Source: Bathymodiolus brooksi (lineage: Eukaryota; Mollusca; Bivalvia; Mytilida; Modiolidae). From it: DNA of 64,000 bases. Where the stretch lies: assembly GCA_963680875.1 (NCBI GenBank), contig OY804583.1, forward strand, positions 31,237,331 to 31,301,330, written 5' to 3'. Positions 12,451 to 24,114 of the stretch are shown in pieces. A program made the position numbers and the translations under genes. Numbering within the stretch: the first letter of the stretch is position 1; each line of letters starts with the position of its first letter. The notes below the pieces were generated by a model, which was not told the DNA's origin, searched no databases, and saw only the letters and a program-made list of their open reading frames with translations.

Positions 12451-12939
12451 GTTTCATAGAGTGATATATGGTATTATCTTTCTAATTCTAGTATTTTACT
12501 TTGTTCTTTTATCAGTTTACCTTTATTATCATTATATATATGATATAATTGAAATATTGTTGAAAGTGGCTTTAAACACCATAAACCTTATTAATGAGAT
12601 ATTTCATCTCATTTTTTGTTACTATTGGTTTTCTGGTCGTTTTCCCTTTCGTATGTATATAATCTAATATTATATCACATCTATTATTTTTTTATAGTAC
12701 ATTTTTTGCATATGATAAAATTAGTATGGAAAAAAAACTAATAAATAAATAAAAATATAGTATTTACATAACACCATTGTTAATTAATTTGTTTACTTCA
12801 GTTTTGTGTTTTATTGGTTTTGGCGGTCCTTTGATGATGCTCATCAGTTGGAGTTGTCGCTGACTGTTTATTGGACTTGTTGCTAGGCGTTTGTTGAGAC
12901 TCATTTATTGGATAAACATCCAATGGACCTTTAACTGAC

Positions 12940-13720
12940 TCACTTTGTTTTTTTCTTTCTTCTTTTTGTTTTGTTTTGACTTTTAGGCAAGTTTGGCATA
13001 TTTTGACTGTCTGTTTTGCCTTTTGCCTCTTCCTGTGTGATGTATTTTTGTTTTGTTCTGTAGTGTTTCAATATTGTCACTGTTTTTATTTGTTTGCTTA
13101 GATTTAACAGTTGACTGTGATTTTTCTTCGTTTCTCTCATCGCAGTCAGTATAACTCTCAATTTAATATTCGGTTTCTCCACCGACATCTTCACTCTGAT
13201 CATCAATGACTGACTGATTCTCTTCTTTTTTCTTCTTGTTCGCTATTCTAATTCAGATCTTCATTGCATTCATATTCTCTATGGCCTGGCTTATTGTACT
13301 GTCTACATGTCCACTGAATTGGGCACTCATATTGCTTATGGCCTTGCTGCAGACATTTATTACATTTAAATGTTTGCTTCCTTGGATCAATTTGACCTTT
13401 GTGTGTAATTGTGGCAAAATATTTGCCAATTCAAATTGATATTGGCAGGGATTTCCCTGGATTGTCACAGATGAATATTGTGTCACCTGTGTGTCAATTT
13501 GTCAAAATGCCATCTACTCCAAGTCGTTTTCTGTAGTGGCTATGTATCACGCACATTAGCTGTTTCTCTAGATACTTATATATTTGTCCATCGTCTGCAG
13601 AACAGGTGACATCTTTCACCCTTATCCGGTAATGATCTGGTTTTTCTCGTGCTGCTACTTTAGGGTTTCTAGTGTCTCGACAGTCTGAACAGTATTAACA
13701 GTATTAACAATGTCTGAACT
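12940..13720 (-). pseudogene. LINE ORF1 remnant with zinc knuckles (unit 1 copy)
   Basis: Minus strand. It encodes FICDNPGKSLP (about 13470), FKCNKCLQQGHKQYEC and then CRQYNKPGHREYEC, where the second cysteine of the second CCHC knuckle is changed to Tyr. An in-frame stop lies just after NEDLN, and another splits the region after the LP. The basic Lys/Gln-rich tail follows to about 12945. It is the ORF1 of the same LINE whose ORF2 remnant lies to the left. The copy in unit 2 is cleaner. Confidence 0.75.
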
Positions 13721-14261
13721 TGTCTGGACAGTCTGAACAATCTTAGTAATGTCTGAACTTGTCTCGACAGTCTGAACGTTTGAAAAAATTAATGACTAAA
13801 TCTACACATGTTTTTTTGTTTTTGTTTTTTGACACCAGCAGCGATATGCTTAAACATTCTTGCAATGACTATTAAAGATAAAAGAAATGTTTAACTGTTT
13901 GTTAACAACTGAGTACCATTTAGCAGTTGGCTGTCCTGCATATCATAGACCAGCATGAACTTGAGAGTAAATATGATTGGATGATTCAGAGGTATGCCCA
14001 TTCAAAATGCCGCCATGGATTAATCAATATACAAAACAAGACAATATATAATTTGTAGCATTGGTGGTACCATAAGGTACAAATTGATGATTTCGCCATA
14101 TAAAAGGTATGCAAAAAATCATCACTTAAAATCATCTTAATTGAAATAATTAAATACATATTAGGGAAGATGTTCTGACAGTATCTAGTGACACTATGAA
14201 GGTTATTAGGTAAAAACTGAATGTCCTGTTCCTTTTGGTTAAGTTGAAGTCATCACTTCGA

Positions 14262-14455
14262 AAGCTTTACGGTTTCCACCATGACTTGGTCGACCGTAAT
14301 GGAATATCTGTGTCACAAATGACAACGGATATGTTGCACTTGTCATAAGCACTTCCCGGTCCTTTCCTCATTCATGACTTATCACCGCGTTGATAACTAT
14401 ATTAACACGACGGGTGCCACTAGTGGTGCAGGAAATGCTCATCCTTCCGGATATA
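14262..14455 (+). repeat. 5' part of the mussel-type repeat, unit 1 (copy at 45090-45245)
   Basis: GGTTTCCACCATGACTTGG, ATCTGTGTCACAAATGACAA, TTCATGACTTATCACCGCG and TTAACACGACGGGTGCCACT, ending at CATCCTTCCGG. The 3' half is absent. Confidence 0.65.
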
Positions 14456-14644
14456 CAAAATGAGAATAAAACAAATCCACAATTAATAAAACTTGATGTC
14501 AATTAGCGAAATTCTAGAAAATTAATAACTGCACAACAAATGTCAATATTTATCTCGCATAATATTATACACATAAAATGTTTTCTAACTTATACATAAA
14601 TAGCGAAATATAGCTATAATTTCCGAAATTCTACGATACACTAT

Positions 14645-14718
14645 GTACGCCAACACTGATCTGACAAAAACTTTCAAAGGATCATTTGAAAGGTTTTGTC
14701 AGATCAGTGTTGGCGTAC
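14645..14718. repeat. 33-bp-arm palindrome at a unit 1 deletion junction
   Basis: GTACGCCAACACTGATCTGA on the left returns as TCAGATCAGTGTTGGCGTAC on the right, with a GATC centre. In unit 2 the left arm sequence (45427 on) continues into about 1.7 kb that is missing here, and unit 1 resumes at 14719 with the sequence found at 47209. Confidence 0.9.
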
Positions 14719-15439
14719 TCAGCAGAGTTAAAAACAAATTCGTGATGGCGACCGTACAATTTGCGCAAACCAGACAACCCTGTTTGAATAGTTTGTTGGT
14801 AAGGAGTAACAGTCCGTTTACAAAGCTCGATGGAAAAAACAAACGCCAATAATGTTGTATCAACTGTGATTGATTAACCCTATATATGACATGAGATAGG
14901 GCTACTGGGTTGTTACTACATATGAAAAGGCATAATTGGAATCATATTGCTTATCGGGTAATCTGCTTGGTTCTCAAAGATTTGGCGAAGCACTGGAATA
15001 ATGTATAATCCAGCAATATAATGCTGTTTTTTTATGGACATAAGTGTCACTTTGACATCACATAGAGGGACGGAAGATCAAGTCCATCTTCTTTTGTTAG
15101 AAGTTAGAATGTTTGACCGCTTTTAATTGTGCGCACTAAAAATGTATATATCAACTTTAGTGCGGACGATGTGCTTCTGGAATAACGTCCTCGTGTACGC
15201 TTAAGGTTAAAATATTGGAAATCCATATAATGTAAACGTCTTTGGGAGAAAGAAAATCAAAGAGCATAAAAAGGATAGCCAGAATCGGTTAATATCGCCT
15301 ATGTCGGAGGCAGGGAATTATAATCTTGATAATGATTACGTAATTTAGGAACTGTAAATTTCGGGAAAAAAATATATCTAATCACGTCTGTGACGAAACA
15401 CTGAATTATGAGAAGATGACCAGTAAAAAGGTAATCAGA

Positions 15440-15650
15440 ATACATAAATGGAAGAACAGAGAACACAATGGCCAACGGAAAAGGGACAAAAGGACAAACA
15501 ACTATCTACACAAAACTACACAGAAAACAAAAGATCGAGTAACACGAACCACACTAAAAACTTGCAGTGAACTCGGATGCTCCGGAATTGTAAGCAGATC
15601 TTTTCCCACTAGTGGCACCCGTCGTGTTACATTCATCACCAAGACAACCC
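15440..15650 (-). repeat. Mussel-type interspersed repeat, minus, unit 1 (copy at 47930-48130)
   Basis: Reverse of the family: ACAATGGCCAACGGAAAAG, AAAGATCGAGTAACACGAAC, GATGCTCCGGAATTG, CACTAGTGGCACCCGTCGTG. It creates a 94-codon plus-strand frame that is not a gene. Confidence 0.7.
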
Positions 15651-17119
15651 GATGTAAGGGAACGAAAAATCCTATGTTATATTATATTATATTACAATAA
15701 CAAGCCAGAAGTTCATCAAATTTGTGCGAGTGATAACACATTTTGCAGCAATATGGAGAAACATTTTTGAATCTACCTTTGCTACACACAAAAAAAGAAA
15801 AAAAAAGAAAACCAACTAATGCGAAAAGCAAAGGATAAATAAATAAAACACATTCCCTACATAGAAAAAATGATGTAAAATTGTTTCACGTTAAAACGTT
15901 TCCTTATCAGTTCAAGCATATCAGTTTAAACACATACTAATTTAAATAGGAAAGAGGTAAATATCGAAGTGCGATAACTCAAAATATGTGTGCTTATTCA
16001 TGTTCTTCTCGAAATTATTACGGAGGCTATCCCATGTATAGAAAAACAATATTTGCGTCGCTGTGGGTAGAACTCAACTCTAGTCTATACTGAGAGGACC
16101 AAATTCACAATTCTCTATGAGAATCGGATGTTAATGAGTGCTACTTGGGGCAGCCCTTTAACATATTCATATTGGTCACTGATGATCCGTCTAGAGGAAA
16201 TATGTTCTGACACTGTAGATAATCTCCCCATTGAATTGAAAAAATTAGCAAATGAAATCATAAACCAACACAAGAGCTACTCGAATACCCACATAGTGAC
16301 TTATTGTGTAGGACTTGATAAAACCAACCAACATAGATATATAATTTAGTGAATACGACGCGTTTCTGGAAAAAAATCATCAGGTACGCTCAAAATCAAA
16401 CCATTAGAAAGCCAGATAGTTTAAAAGTATAAATATTACTGATTTGAACAAGTTGACGTTAAACTACAATCAATCAATGAAAGAGAGAAATAAAAATATC
16501 ACTCATCAATGATTAAAGAGTAGAATATGACATAGAAACAATACAATTTAAAAAAAAATGAAAAAACGAAGATTATCCATCAGAAAGTTTCATGAGCCTC
16601 TCAGTAATAGTTTTAATATGAGCTACTTTGTCCGGAATCATGATATGTACACAGTCAAACCTGCCCAAGCAGTCACCTCTATTAAAATGTCTGTCATAGC
16701 ATATTTCACATGAACTAAACATCTGTTAAGATGTCACCTGTCTTAAAGGCCACTTTTTCTTCTGTCCGAAAAGTGACCTTTTAATACAGATTTGACTGTT
16801 TTACTTATGACAAAGACAATGATTATAGAAAGATATTTTCCAACAATGATAATACAATCTGACATCTGGTTATTTTTCTCGAGATAAGAAACTTAACAGA
16901 AAAGAAAATCACGGTAAAAGGAAGTTAGTAATGTGCTGCTAACATGAAGTATTTGTATGTATTTTGTGTAAGTATCTCATATATTGTTGACTTTTTTTAA
17001 ATGTTTTTGTTTCTTGTTATTCTTGTAAAATGAGAAATGTATTTCATCAAATCTTCCTCCCTTCGGTACATCGTACACGTGTAGAACCTAATATCGTCAT
17101 TGTGGGATGTTGCTGTTCC
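15651..17119. other. Non-coding, duplicated with 48131-49589
   Basis: Collinear in both units. The short frames (e.g. 16128-16349) are broken in unit 2, so none is called. Confidence 0.6.
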
Positions 17120-17300
17120 AACACGTGGTTGGTGAACATCAAGCTTAACCTCGTTTTTTTTATTGGGGTTCGTGTTGCTTTATCTTTAGTTTTCCTTGTA
17201 TTAGTAGTTAAATGTTTGTACCTGTGTTCTTTTTCTTTCGGCCATTCTATTGTTTGTTCCTCGATTTATAGTTGTCGATTGCCTACAGGGTATTTTCAAG
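17120..17300 (+). repeat. Mussel-type interspersed repeat, unit 1 (copy at 49590-49780)
   Basis: TTATTGGGGTTCGTGTTGCT, then TTTCGGCCATTCTATTGTT and TCGATTTATAGTTGTCGATT. Present in both units, so older than the duplication. Confidence 0.65.
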
Positions 17301-17597
17301 CGATATGAGTACCGTTCGGGGCGATTTAAGTTAAGTTTTGTTCAAGGGGCTTACCTTTGGCCTACAAATAACGAACGTGAGTAAGTGGTATAAACAAACT
17401 GAGATAACAGATCTGAACATCAATTTACACAGACATCAAATGAACAGCAGGATAATTAAAAAAAATATTAAGAGAAAGCTTAAACAGTGATAGGAATACA
17501 ATTCCATTTATATCAGCAAAACGAATAATTCATGTTGTCATTTGATTATGTGATATTATTTTTTTGGAGTGGAAGCCAATCTGTGCAATTATCAAGA

Positions 17598-17611
17598 GGG
17601 GGGGGGGGGGG
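17598..17611 (+). repeat. G14 homopolymer (unit 1; copy at 50081-50094)
   Basis: Fourteen consecutive G in both units at matching positions. Confidence 0.95.
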
Positions 17612-17756
17612 ATTGACCCGCCATATTTCATGCATGTTTCAGTCCAGGACCAGAATTTTCAACGTAATATGTCGTGGCATTTTGTTGATGTTCAATGTTA
17701 AAGTGAGATGTTATTGTTTAGTCTGTTGATATTGGTGAACATTACTGTTTAAGTTA

Positions 17757-18700
17757 TTTTATTAACCAACTTACTACAATATGAATAGATATGACCATAC
17801 TTTATGAACTGGAAATTTCTACAACCGGTCATTACGAAATCACAGCCATTCATTACGAAATCACAGCCAGTCATTATGAAATCACAGCCAGTCATTACGA
17901 ATTTAACAAATAAGTATTTTGTTTTCATTTGTTTTGAAAATTTACCTTTGGAGATCTCCAGAACGCAAACATACATTCCATTGTCATTGATGTGTGCCGG
18001 CCATTAATAACAAAATGCACTAACCTTGCATGCTTGTTTTCCTACATTGATAACTAGACGGTGGTGTAATTAAGTTACTGATATTTTCCAATTTGATGGC
18101 ATTTTGCATTTAGCTACTTAAACAAGTAAAATGCTCACAAAATCGTAAAATAAATCAGTAACCAGCTTGTGTCAATCAGCGTCCCTTGTAAACAACGTCA
18201 CAGGATGACGATATATTACAAAAGTCGATAGATGGTTGTCTGAAGTATTTTTTCCTGAATTTTTTTATATGTCAACAATACAAGCTTTTTTTTTCATTGG
18301 CATTTTTTTTATTTTCATATCTAACAATAATTGTCAATTATTAACAATAAACATTGTTTCTTTTATCTTTTTTTATTATCGGGAATTCAAGCCGGCATTT
18401 TGTTTACATTACGAAAAAAGTAGTCCGTTGAACATCGTCTCTCGAAACATAAACTGACAAAAACCCCGCCTCCATAAGCGCTTATACCCAATAAGAGTAT
18501 AGGATTTCTAATTATGTAAATCATATAAGAATTATACATGTATAAACGATACATGGACAATGTTTTCTTTCTATTTCAGGAACAGGAGAGGATTCAATAT
18601 TTCCTTCCAATATTTTTTGTTCATTTAACTTTCCGGTGTTACTGTTTTTGTTCATCAAATGTACCTACACTGTATTCTCTGTTAAAGTTGGTTAATAAAA
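17757..18700. mobile_element. 0.94 kb segment bounded by 16-bp inverted repeats (unit 1 only)
   Basis: TTTTATTAACCAACTT at 17757-17772 is the exact inverse of AAGTTGGTTAATAAAA at 18685-18700. Unit 2 (50240-50262) lacks the segment and joins near TTTT. No clear target duplication and no gene were seen. It could be an inserted TIR element in unit 1 or a microhomology deletion in unit 2. Confidence 0.5.
17829..17902. repeat. 21-bp tandem repeat, about 3.5 copies
   Basis: Unit TCATTACGAAATCACAGCCA plus one base; translates on the minus strand as repeated M-T-G-C-D-F-V/I. No sign that it is expressed. Confidence 0.85.
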
Positions 18701-19735
18701 GTATCAATATATGGCCTTTTTCATATTTTTGTATAATTCAATGATCGGAGTTCCTTTATACATAGAACTAAACGCGGACACTATGTTCGTTCGTCGCATA
18801 TTGAGTTCCAATGTGAATTATGCATGTCATTACAAAAAAGATCACACATCCCATTGTTTTTGAGGATTGCTAACAGGTCGTGCAGGGTAATAGTCCTTTG
18901 ATGCTGAAAACGTTTATTATGTTTTTTTGTATGCCGTGAATCCTACATCTGCATAGTTGAGTTATTGTATTGTCCAAAACATCAACATATGTAGTTCGTG
19001 CGATATTTCCTGGTGCATGAACCATTATATTGTCATTACTTCAAACAGGATATGCTGTTGTTATTATTTAATTCAAGAAATCTCGAATTCCTTGCATAAT
19101 GTTGCAAATTGTCTCTTGGATTGCCTATTTTATTTTTGCTAAGAGATGCACCTTTAAAAATATTTGATGTCATCTTTTTGTTTCCTTAAATGTAGGTAAG
19201 CAACATTTCAAAAACAGTTTTTGCGGTGTCCGAACGGTTTCATCGACATACTGAATGTTACCGGGTCTGTTTCATGTAATTAAATAAATACAACTGGTTG
19301 TCTTTCAATTACTATCAACATCGAAAGGATTAGCAAACATTCTACCTTTGCATGTTGACCTAACAACGTTTGTTGTGACTAGCGATGTCATATTTGCCTG
19401 AAAGTCACCGGCGATGCAGTTTTGTGCTATCAGTGTCGATTTGCCTCATTCTACGATTTTGATATTTGATTTTGAAATTGTTCCGACAGTGTAGTATTGT
19501 ATTCATTTTATTACATAAATATACATATTTCTGTTTGGTTTCTATTTTTTTTTATATATCATGCATTGCAAATTACCTTCAGCTTGTTTTGTCACGATTG
19601 TCAAACAATAAACGTATTTTGTATTTTCAAAAAGATTCCAAAAAGGTAAATTATGTGCTCCAGGAAACAACCCTAACTATCTGAATAGTTTTATTTCAAT
19701 CATGTAAAGTAAAGTAGTGTAATGCTTAAGAAACG
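18701..19735. other. Non-coding, duplicated with 50255-51225
   Basis: The 72-codon frame at 19466-19684 is identical in unit 2 (50956-51174), but so is the surrounding DNA. The translation is hydrophobic and AT-biased with no family resemblance, so I do not call it. Confidence 0.55.
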
Positions 19736-20009
19736 ATCAAATAAATCAAAAAGGCAATCTGAAGCCGTAAAGCGAAAACGGACATACAATACAATGGTCA
19801 CATGAATAATAGGACAAAAGGACAAACAATGATCTGCAAAGCATTACATAGACAACTAAAGATCGAGCTAAATAAACCCAATTTAAAACCTGGGGGTCAA
19901 CTCCGGTGCACCGGTGGGTTACGCAGTTCCCACTTCACATACGAACCAGTCGTGTTACTCTTGGTGATAATCACGTAATAAGTCATGAATGATTATGGGT
20001 ACGACAAAC
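19736..20009 (-). mobile_element. Mussel-type interspersed repeat, precise insertion (unit 1 only)
   Basis: Unit 2 reads TAAGAAACGGAACATATTCG without interruption at 51216-51235, which defines the insert. It contains the family hallmarks on the minus strand: GGTGCACCGGAGTTG, then AGCTCGATCTTTAGTTGTCT, then GTCCTTTTGTCC. An AAAC at both edges may be the target duplication. Confidence 0.75.
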
Positions 20010-21109
20010 AGAACATATTCGTGGTGATTTGTGAGAACGATATTCCGTAGTATATTAATCAGGCCATTGATGCGTCCTTAAACTTAGCCACTAAGGACGC
20101 CAAAGCAATAAAGATAAGCCACGAATGTAACTTACGAAATATGTATGTATTATATAGCTAACATTTAATCAAGCGGAAAACAAACTATACCACACTATTG
20201 GAACAATTCCAAAATCAAATATCAAAATCGTAGAAAAAATGCAAAACCGATACCCCTTGGACACAATTACAAGACAGCTCGCTTTCCTAGCTTGGTAGGA
20301 CACAATTACACGACCGCTCGCTTTCCGAGATTGTTAATGACACTTCGTTAAACTAGTTGTAAGGCCCTAGCCTTCTCTTCGCAGCGCAATAATGTCATCA
20401 TGCATTGTTGTCCATATGTGAGTAAAATAGCAACCTTTACATCAAACCTGGGCAACAGCGTTTTTAAAAAGATCGCTATGTTAAATGATGACAAATTTAG
20501 CTTGTTGTGTTGTAGTTTAGCTTGGTAATAGTTGTACAGAAATCATATGGACACAGTGAGTACATCAATTAATCTATATTATTGTACCTTACATATGTTT
20601 TACTTTATAAAATAATAATATAACTTAGATGTTATACTGACAAGGCATATAATCCTGTCGACAACCCCTTACATCCTGCAGTGCTTTGAATATCCGGTTT
20701 TCATCCCCGGTCCGTAATTATATTTTCATACCGGAAGCTATTTTGTTGTCTTCTTCAAAGCACAGCATATACAGTTATTAGGGAACATGATACTATTATG
20801 GAATCAAACTGTTTTGTCAGGGCATAATAATATCAAAGTAAGATGTATTGATTTTAAGCTTATATTATAACAATACAAACGTAGATATCTAATATAGTGC
20901 ACACGACACCTTTCTGGAATGACCTTCATCAGGCCAAATAATTTATAACTTTTGAAGTACAAGTAAACCAAAATGGACTAAAGATGATAGCCATAATTGT
21001 ATGTAACTTATGTATGCATACACACAAATAACACGAAGTCGAAAACTTACCATCAGTTCCACGTATATCACATGCGGAACATGATCTACTAACCCCTCCG
21101 GTGCAGCTG

Positions 21110-21285
21110 AGTTTATCACCGTGCTATAGAGTGATTCGTGTGGCTCCATCTTTAGTCTTCTGTGTATTGTTTTGTAGATTATTGTTTTTTCTTTTTCTTT
21201 TGGCCATTGCATTGTCTGCCCTTCTTCGAGTTATGGCATTTAATAACTCCTTTGGTATATTTAACATTTTATACGATCTTCGTAT
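21110..21285 (+). repeat. Mussel-type interspersed repeat, unit 1 (copy in unit 2 at 52267-52440)
   Basis: GATTCGTGTGGCTCCATCTT, TTTTGTAGATTATTG, TTTTGGCCATTGCATTGTC, then TAACTCCTTTGGTATATTTA. The two duplicates are nearly identical. An 89-codon minus-strand frame (20943-21212) is conserved in both only because the DNA is; I do not call it a gene. Confidence 0.7.
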
Positions 21286-21959
21286 ATGTAGCTTTTCTAC
21301 AGTCGAACACATATTGGGCATAGATTATCACCATGGTAAGTAGTTTGTATCTAGTGATAGGCAAGGTATTTGCTACTGCTCACGAAGCCCAACCCACAGA
21401 GTTGTCCACCGCGAACCCATGTGGTGAATAGGGCGTGTCCTCACGATTAGGGGCTGCATGTATCAGATAATAAAACAAGAGGTTTGGTCATGAATAATAG
21501 TGGGTTAAGTGTTTGGAGAGTGCAAGTCGTGACGTTAAGCAACAAACACAGATAAATCGGGTTATTTGAAATGATGCGGCGGAGGAACTATTAGGTAGGT
21601 CTCCATCCATAAATACCCCAAAGGTCAAGCGAAAACCGTATACGAAAAAATAAACCGATTTGTTTACATTTGTGCCGAAAAATGCATTGGAAGCCTTCTC
21701 TATATTATAACAATGACACTATTTGTTTTCCACACTGACCCTACATTTTATTCATTGAACGCCGAGTGCCTGTGCTCTGCTATACTCTACGTTCTTTCCG
21801 ATGTGTAGAATGTCCGGGAACGTAAATACCCTAGTGTATTTCTACCTTGCAGTCGTGGAATTCCTACCTTAGTGCGTCTCAAGTGATATTTTCTTCGTAT
21901 GGTAATCTAGCGAAACTCCTCAACTACAGGCAGTTATGTATTGATTTTTTTTTCATCTT

Positions 21960-22208
21960 TGGTGCTTAACGCCACTTTCAACAATATTTCAGCTATATCA
22001 TGGTGAACAGTTTTAGTGGTGGAGGAAGTCGGAGTACCCGGAGAGAACCATCGACCATGGGCAAGCATGGTCGATGTAAACTTTTATCACTTGCAGCTGC
22101 GAGTCGAGTGCACCCTTTTTTGTAATTTACAAAGTCGAGCGCGTGTTGGTGATAGGCTTGTATGAATTGTTATATCAAACGACCTAGCTCATTGAGCCAC
22201 CCGGACCC
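21960..22208 (-). mobile_element. tRNA-derived SINE, second family
   Basis: Same family as 7458-7708: TTAACGCCACTTTCAACAAT, then GGAGTACCCGGAGAGAACC, then the head CTCATTGAGCCACCCGGACC. It lies just right of the unit 1/unit 2 junction. Confidence 0.8.
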
Positions 22209-22528
22209 CGGCAGTTATGTATAATACATCACCATTTCAGTACACACCACTATTTTATTTGGACCGATGTTCTCAACTTTTATTATTATTTTTTTCTTCT
22301 TTTCTTTTACTTTTTGGATCTTCGGTTTTCTTACCACTAAGTCTAGACCACTGTTAGGTTTATGTATTAGTTTTTCGTACATAGGTGCTTCAGTTCACAT
22401 ATATTATTTTAATTTTCCTATGTTTAAAATCAGTACATGTATTTACTTCATGAAAACAAAAATATACGAGGTTACTTAAATCTTCAATAGATATATCGTG
22501 TATTTCTCATTTTTACAGGTTTACTGTG

Positions 22529-22870
22529 ATGGATACATCTTTCCACGCCTCAGAGAATGATTTTATATGAGAAGACTGTGGAAAATGTCTGAAAAGTAGA
22601 AGTGGTCTCGGACGACATCGCCTGAGACAACATTTAAAACAAGAGATAAAATTTAAATGTACCACTGATTCTTGCACAGCAGCATTTTGTGAAAAGGGGG
22701 AGCTATTGGCTCATCAGACCAACCATGGTGAACAAAAACGTATCACATGTAATTACTGTAACCACAAACTGTCAGGGAATATCACAGAACTCACGAGGCA
22801 GAGATTCTTCCACATGTTCGGAGAGGATTATATCTTCAGGACTACTCACATTTTTCTCTGGATCAAATGA
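22529..22870 (+). pseudogene. C2H2 zinc-finger reading frame with stop at first Cys
   Basis: From ATG 22529 the frame reads MDTSFHASENDFI, then TGA at 22568-22570, then EDCGKCLKSRSGLGRH and RLRQH. The TGA sits exactly where the first finger cysteine (TGT) should be; one base change would explain it. A second finger, FKC-TTDS-C with H-QTN-H, is canonical C-x4-C-x12-H-x3-H. A third, ITCNYCNHKLSG, loses its histidines before the stop at 22868. An AG acceptor with a pyrimidine-rich run lies just upstream, at 22518, so this may be an exon of a larger gene or a retained fragment. Probably inactive. Confidence 0.6.
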
Positions 22871-24114
22871 CTATAATTGTAATTGTTTGCAAATTGATAA
22901 AAAAGATATAAAGATTTGATTTCATAAAATTTATTTAAATAACAATGAATATTTCTTTTAACAAAAATATGTTTATGTCAAAAATGACTCCCTGTCAATA
23001 TCACAAAGTATAAACCATTACAATATGTGTACAATTGCTGAAAGAGTTCTTAACCAAACTTACCCACATTAGTGTTAAATTCAAAAGATCTAAATTTTAA
23101 TGTTTCATCCCGATAATTCTGGCAGCAGTGGTCCACTATGGCTTGGTGATTGGAAGTATCAAATTGGCAGTAGTAACACTTGTACCTATAGATAAAAGAA
23201 ACATTGCATAATGAAATGGAAAAGATTATAACAATTTAATAGCAAATAAGGTATTTCGGGTATTTTAAGGCAAGATTGATCATATGAAATAAGAAGATTT
23301 ACATTAAAGACCACAAACGAAATTGAACTTCAATAATATTATTAATAAGCATATCTTATATGATGGAGACCATTCCTTGGCTTGAAAGTCCATTCCTTGA
23401 CTCAAAACATGAGACCATTCCTATACATTTTTGTCATGTTTTTGTCGTGACCATTCCGTGACATAAACAAACTTTTCATAGACGTTTTAAGAGGGATACA
23501 AGGCTTGTCAAAGGCTGAAAAAAAATTTGCTGGACAATTCACATGTTTGAATAATTTTGGCATCAACATATTAATATAAAAAGTCACTAGGCGGTAGGAA
23601 TTGGTGAAATAAATTGGATTCTACGCCTCGATATCTTTGTCGCTGCATTGATCAACTACCGAAGGCAGTTTACGATAAAAACAAAAGGATCAAGCTTTAC
23701 CGACTTAATGGTGGAGTTGAAAAAATACTGTCCTATCTAAACGTGTAACTCATAGACACTAAGATAACCTATAAAGAACGATAATAGTCAAAATCTTCAC
23801 ACCTACCTTTTTGATGATTTACAATCCGCCATCTTGAAATGACCATTCCTTATCGGGTACACGACAGTGTTATTGATATAATAATTAAGAAAATTAGTTC
23901 TCCTTGAAAAAAATCAATCACACCTCTGTTAGTATTTGTATCATTTGTATGTAACGTTTAAACATTTTTTTTCATAATTGGAATTCAATGTACATCCATA
24001 TTCTTGATAATTGATGTAATGATATGTATTTACTTTGTATTGATTTGAAGACTCTCACTCTGTAACCTTTGTAACATTGGTTTAGAGAATAAAGTTATTA
24101 TATTATCTAATTAA
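22871..24114. other. Non-coding between zinc-finger remnant and SRCR terminal exon
   Basis: No repeat family or gene recognised. An AATAAA at about 24088 is on the plus strand, opposite to the SRCR gene, and could end a rightward transcript that includes the zinc-finger frame. Confidence 0.45.

Larger units (their letters stand above)
1..21569 (+). repeat. Segmental duplication, unit 1 (left end outside window)
   Basis: Collinear, same-strand homology with the block from about 24856 to 52725. Anchors read by eye: start of window with about 24856, SRCR exon 870-1014 with 25491-25635, 3000-3075 with 29625-29722, 3897-3940 with 30265-30305, 4020-4200 with 35325-35525, 6954 with 36123, 14719 with 47209, and an abrupt end of similarity at 21569/52725. 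It carries private insertions: a SINE at 2122, a MITE fragment at 8163, LINE ORF2 at 10600-12450, a segment at 17757 and a repeat at 19736. It also has a private deletion at 14645-14718. Confidence 0.9.

Noticed and set aside
15416..15700. 94-codon plus-strand frame, with a similar one at 47906-48145
   Set aside because: Antisense translation of the interspersed repeat; similar basic peptides appear wherever the repeat occurs in this orientation.
17829..17902. CRISPR-like short repeats
   Set aside because: 21-bp units are directly adjacent without spacers, and the genome is eukaryotic; it is an ordinary tandem repeat.
19466..19684. 72-codon plus-strand frame identical at 50956-51174
   Set aside because: Lies in a block where all DNA is nearly identical between units. 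Hydrophobic AT-driven composition with no motif.
21053..21118. Possible minus-strand exon with a perfect GTAAGT donor, phase 1, encoding CTGGVSRSCSACDIRGTD
   Set aside because: Phase fits an SRCR first-half exon downstream, but the acceptor side overlaps the interspersed repeat and a stop lies just upstream. Too weak to call without transcripts.
20943..21212. 89-codon minus-strand frame identical in both units (also 52100-52369)
   Set aside because: Its N-terminal part is the antisense of the mussel-type repeat, and the surrounding DNA is equally conserved. The start and composition do not suggest a protein.
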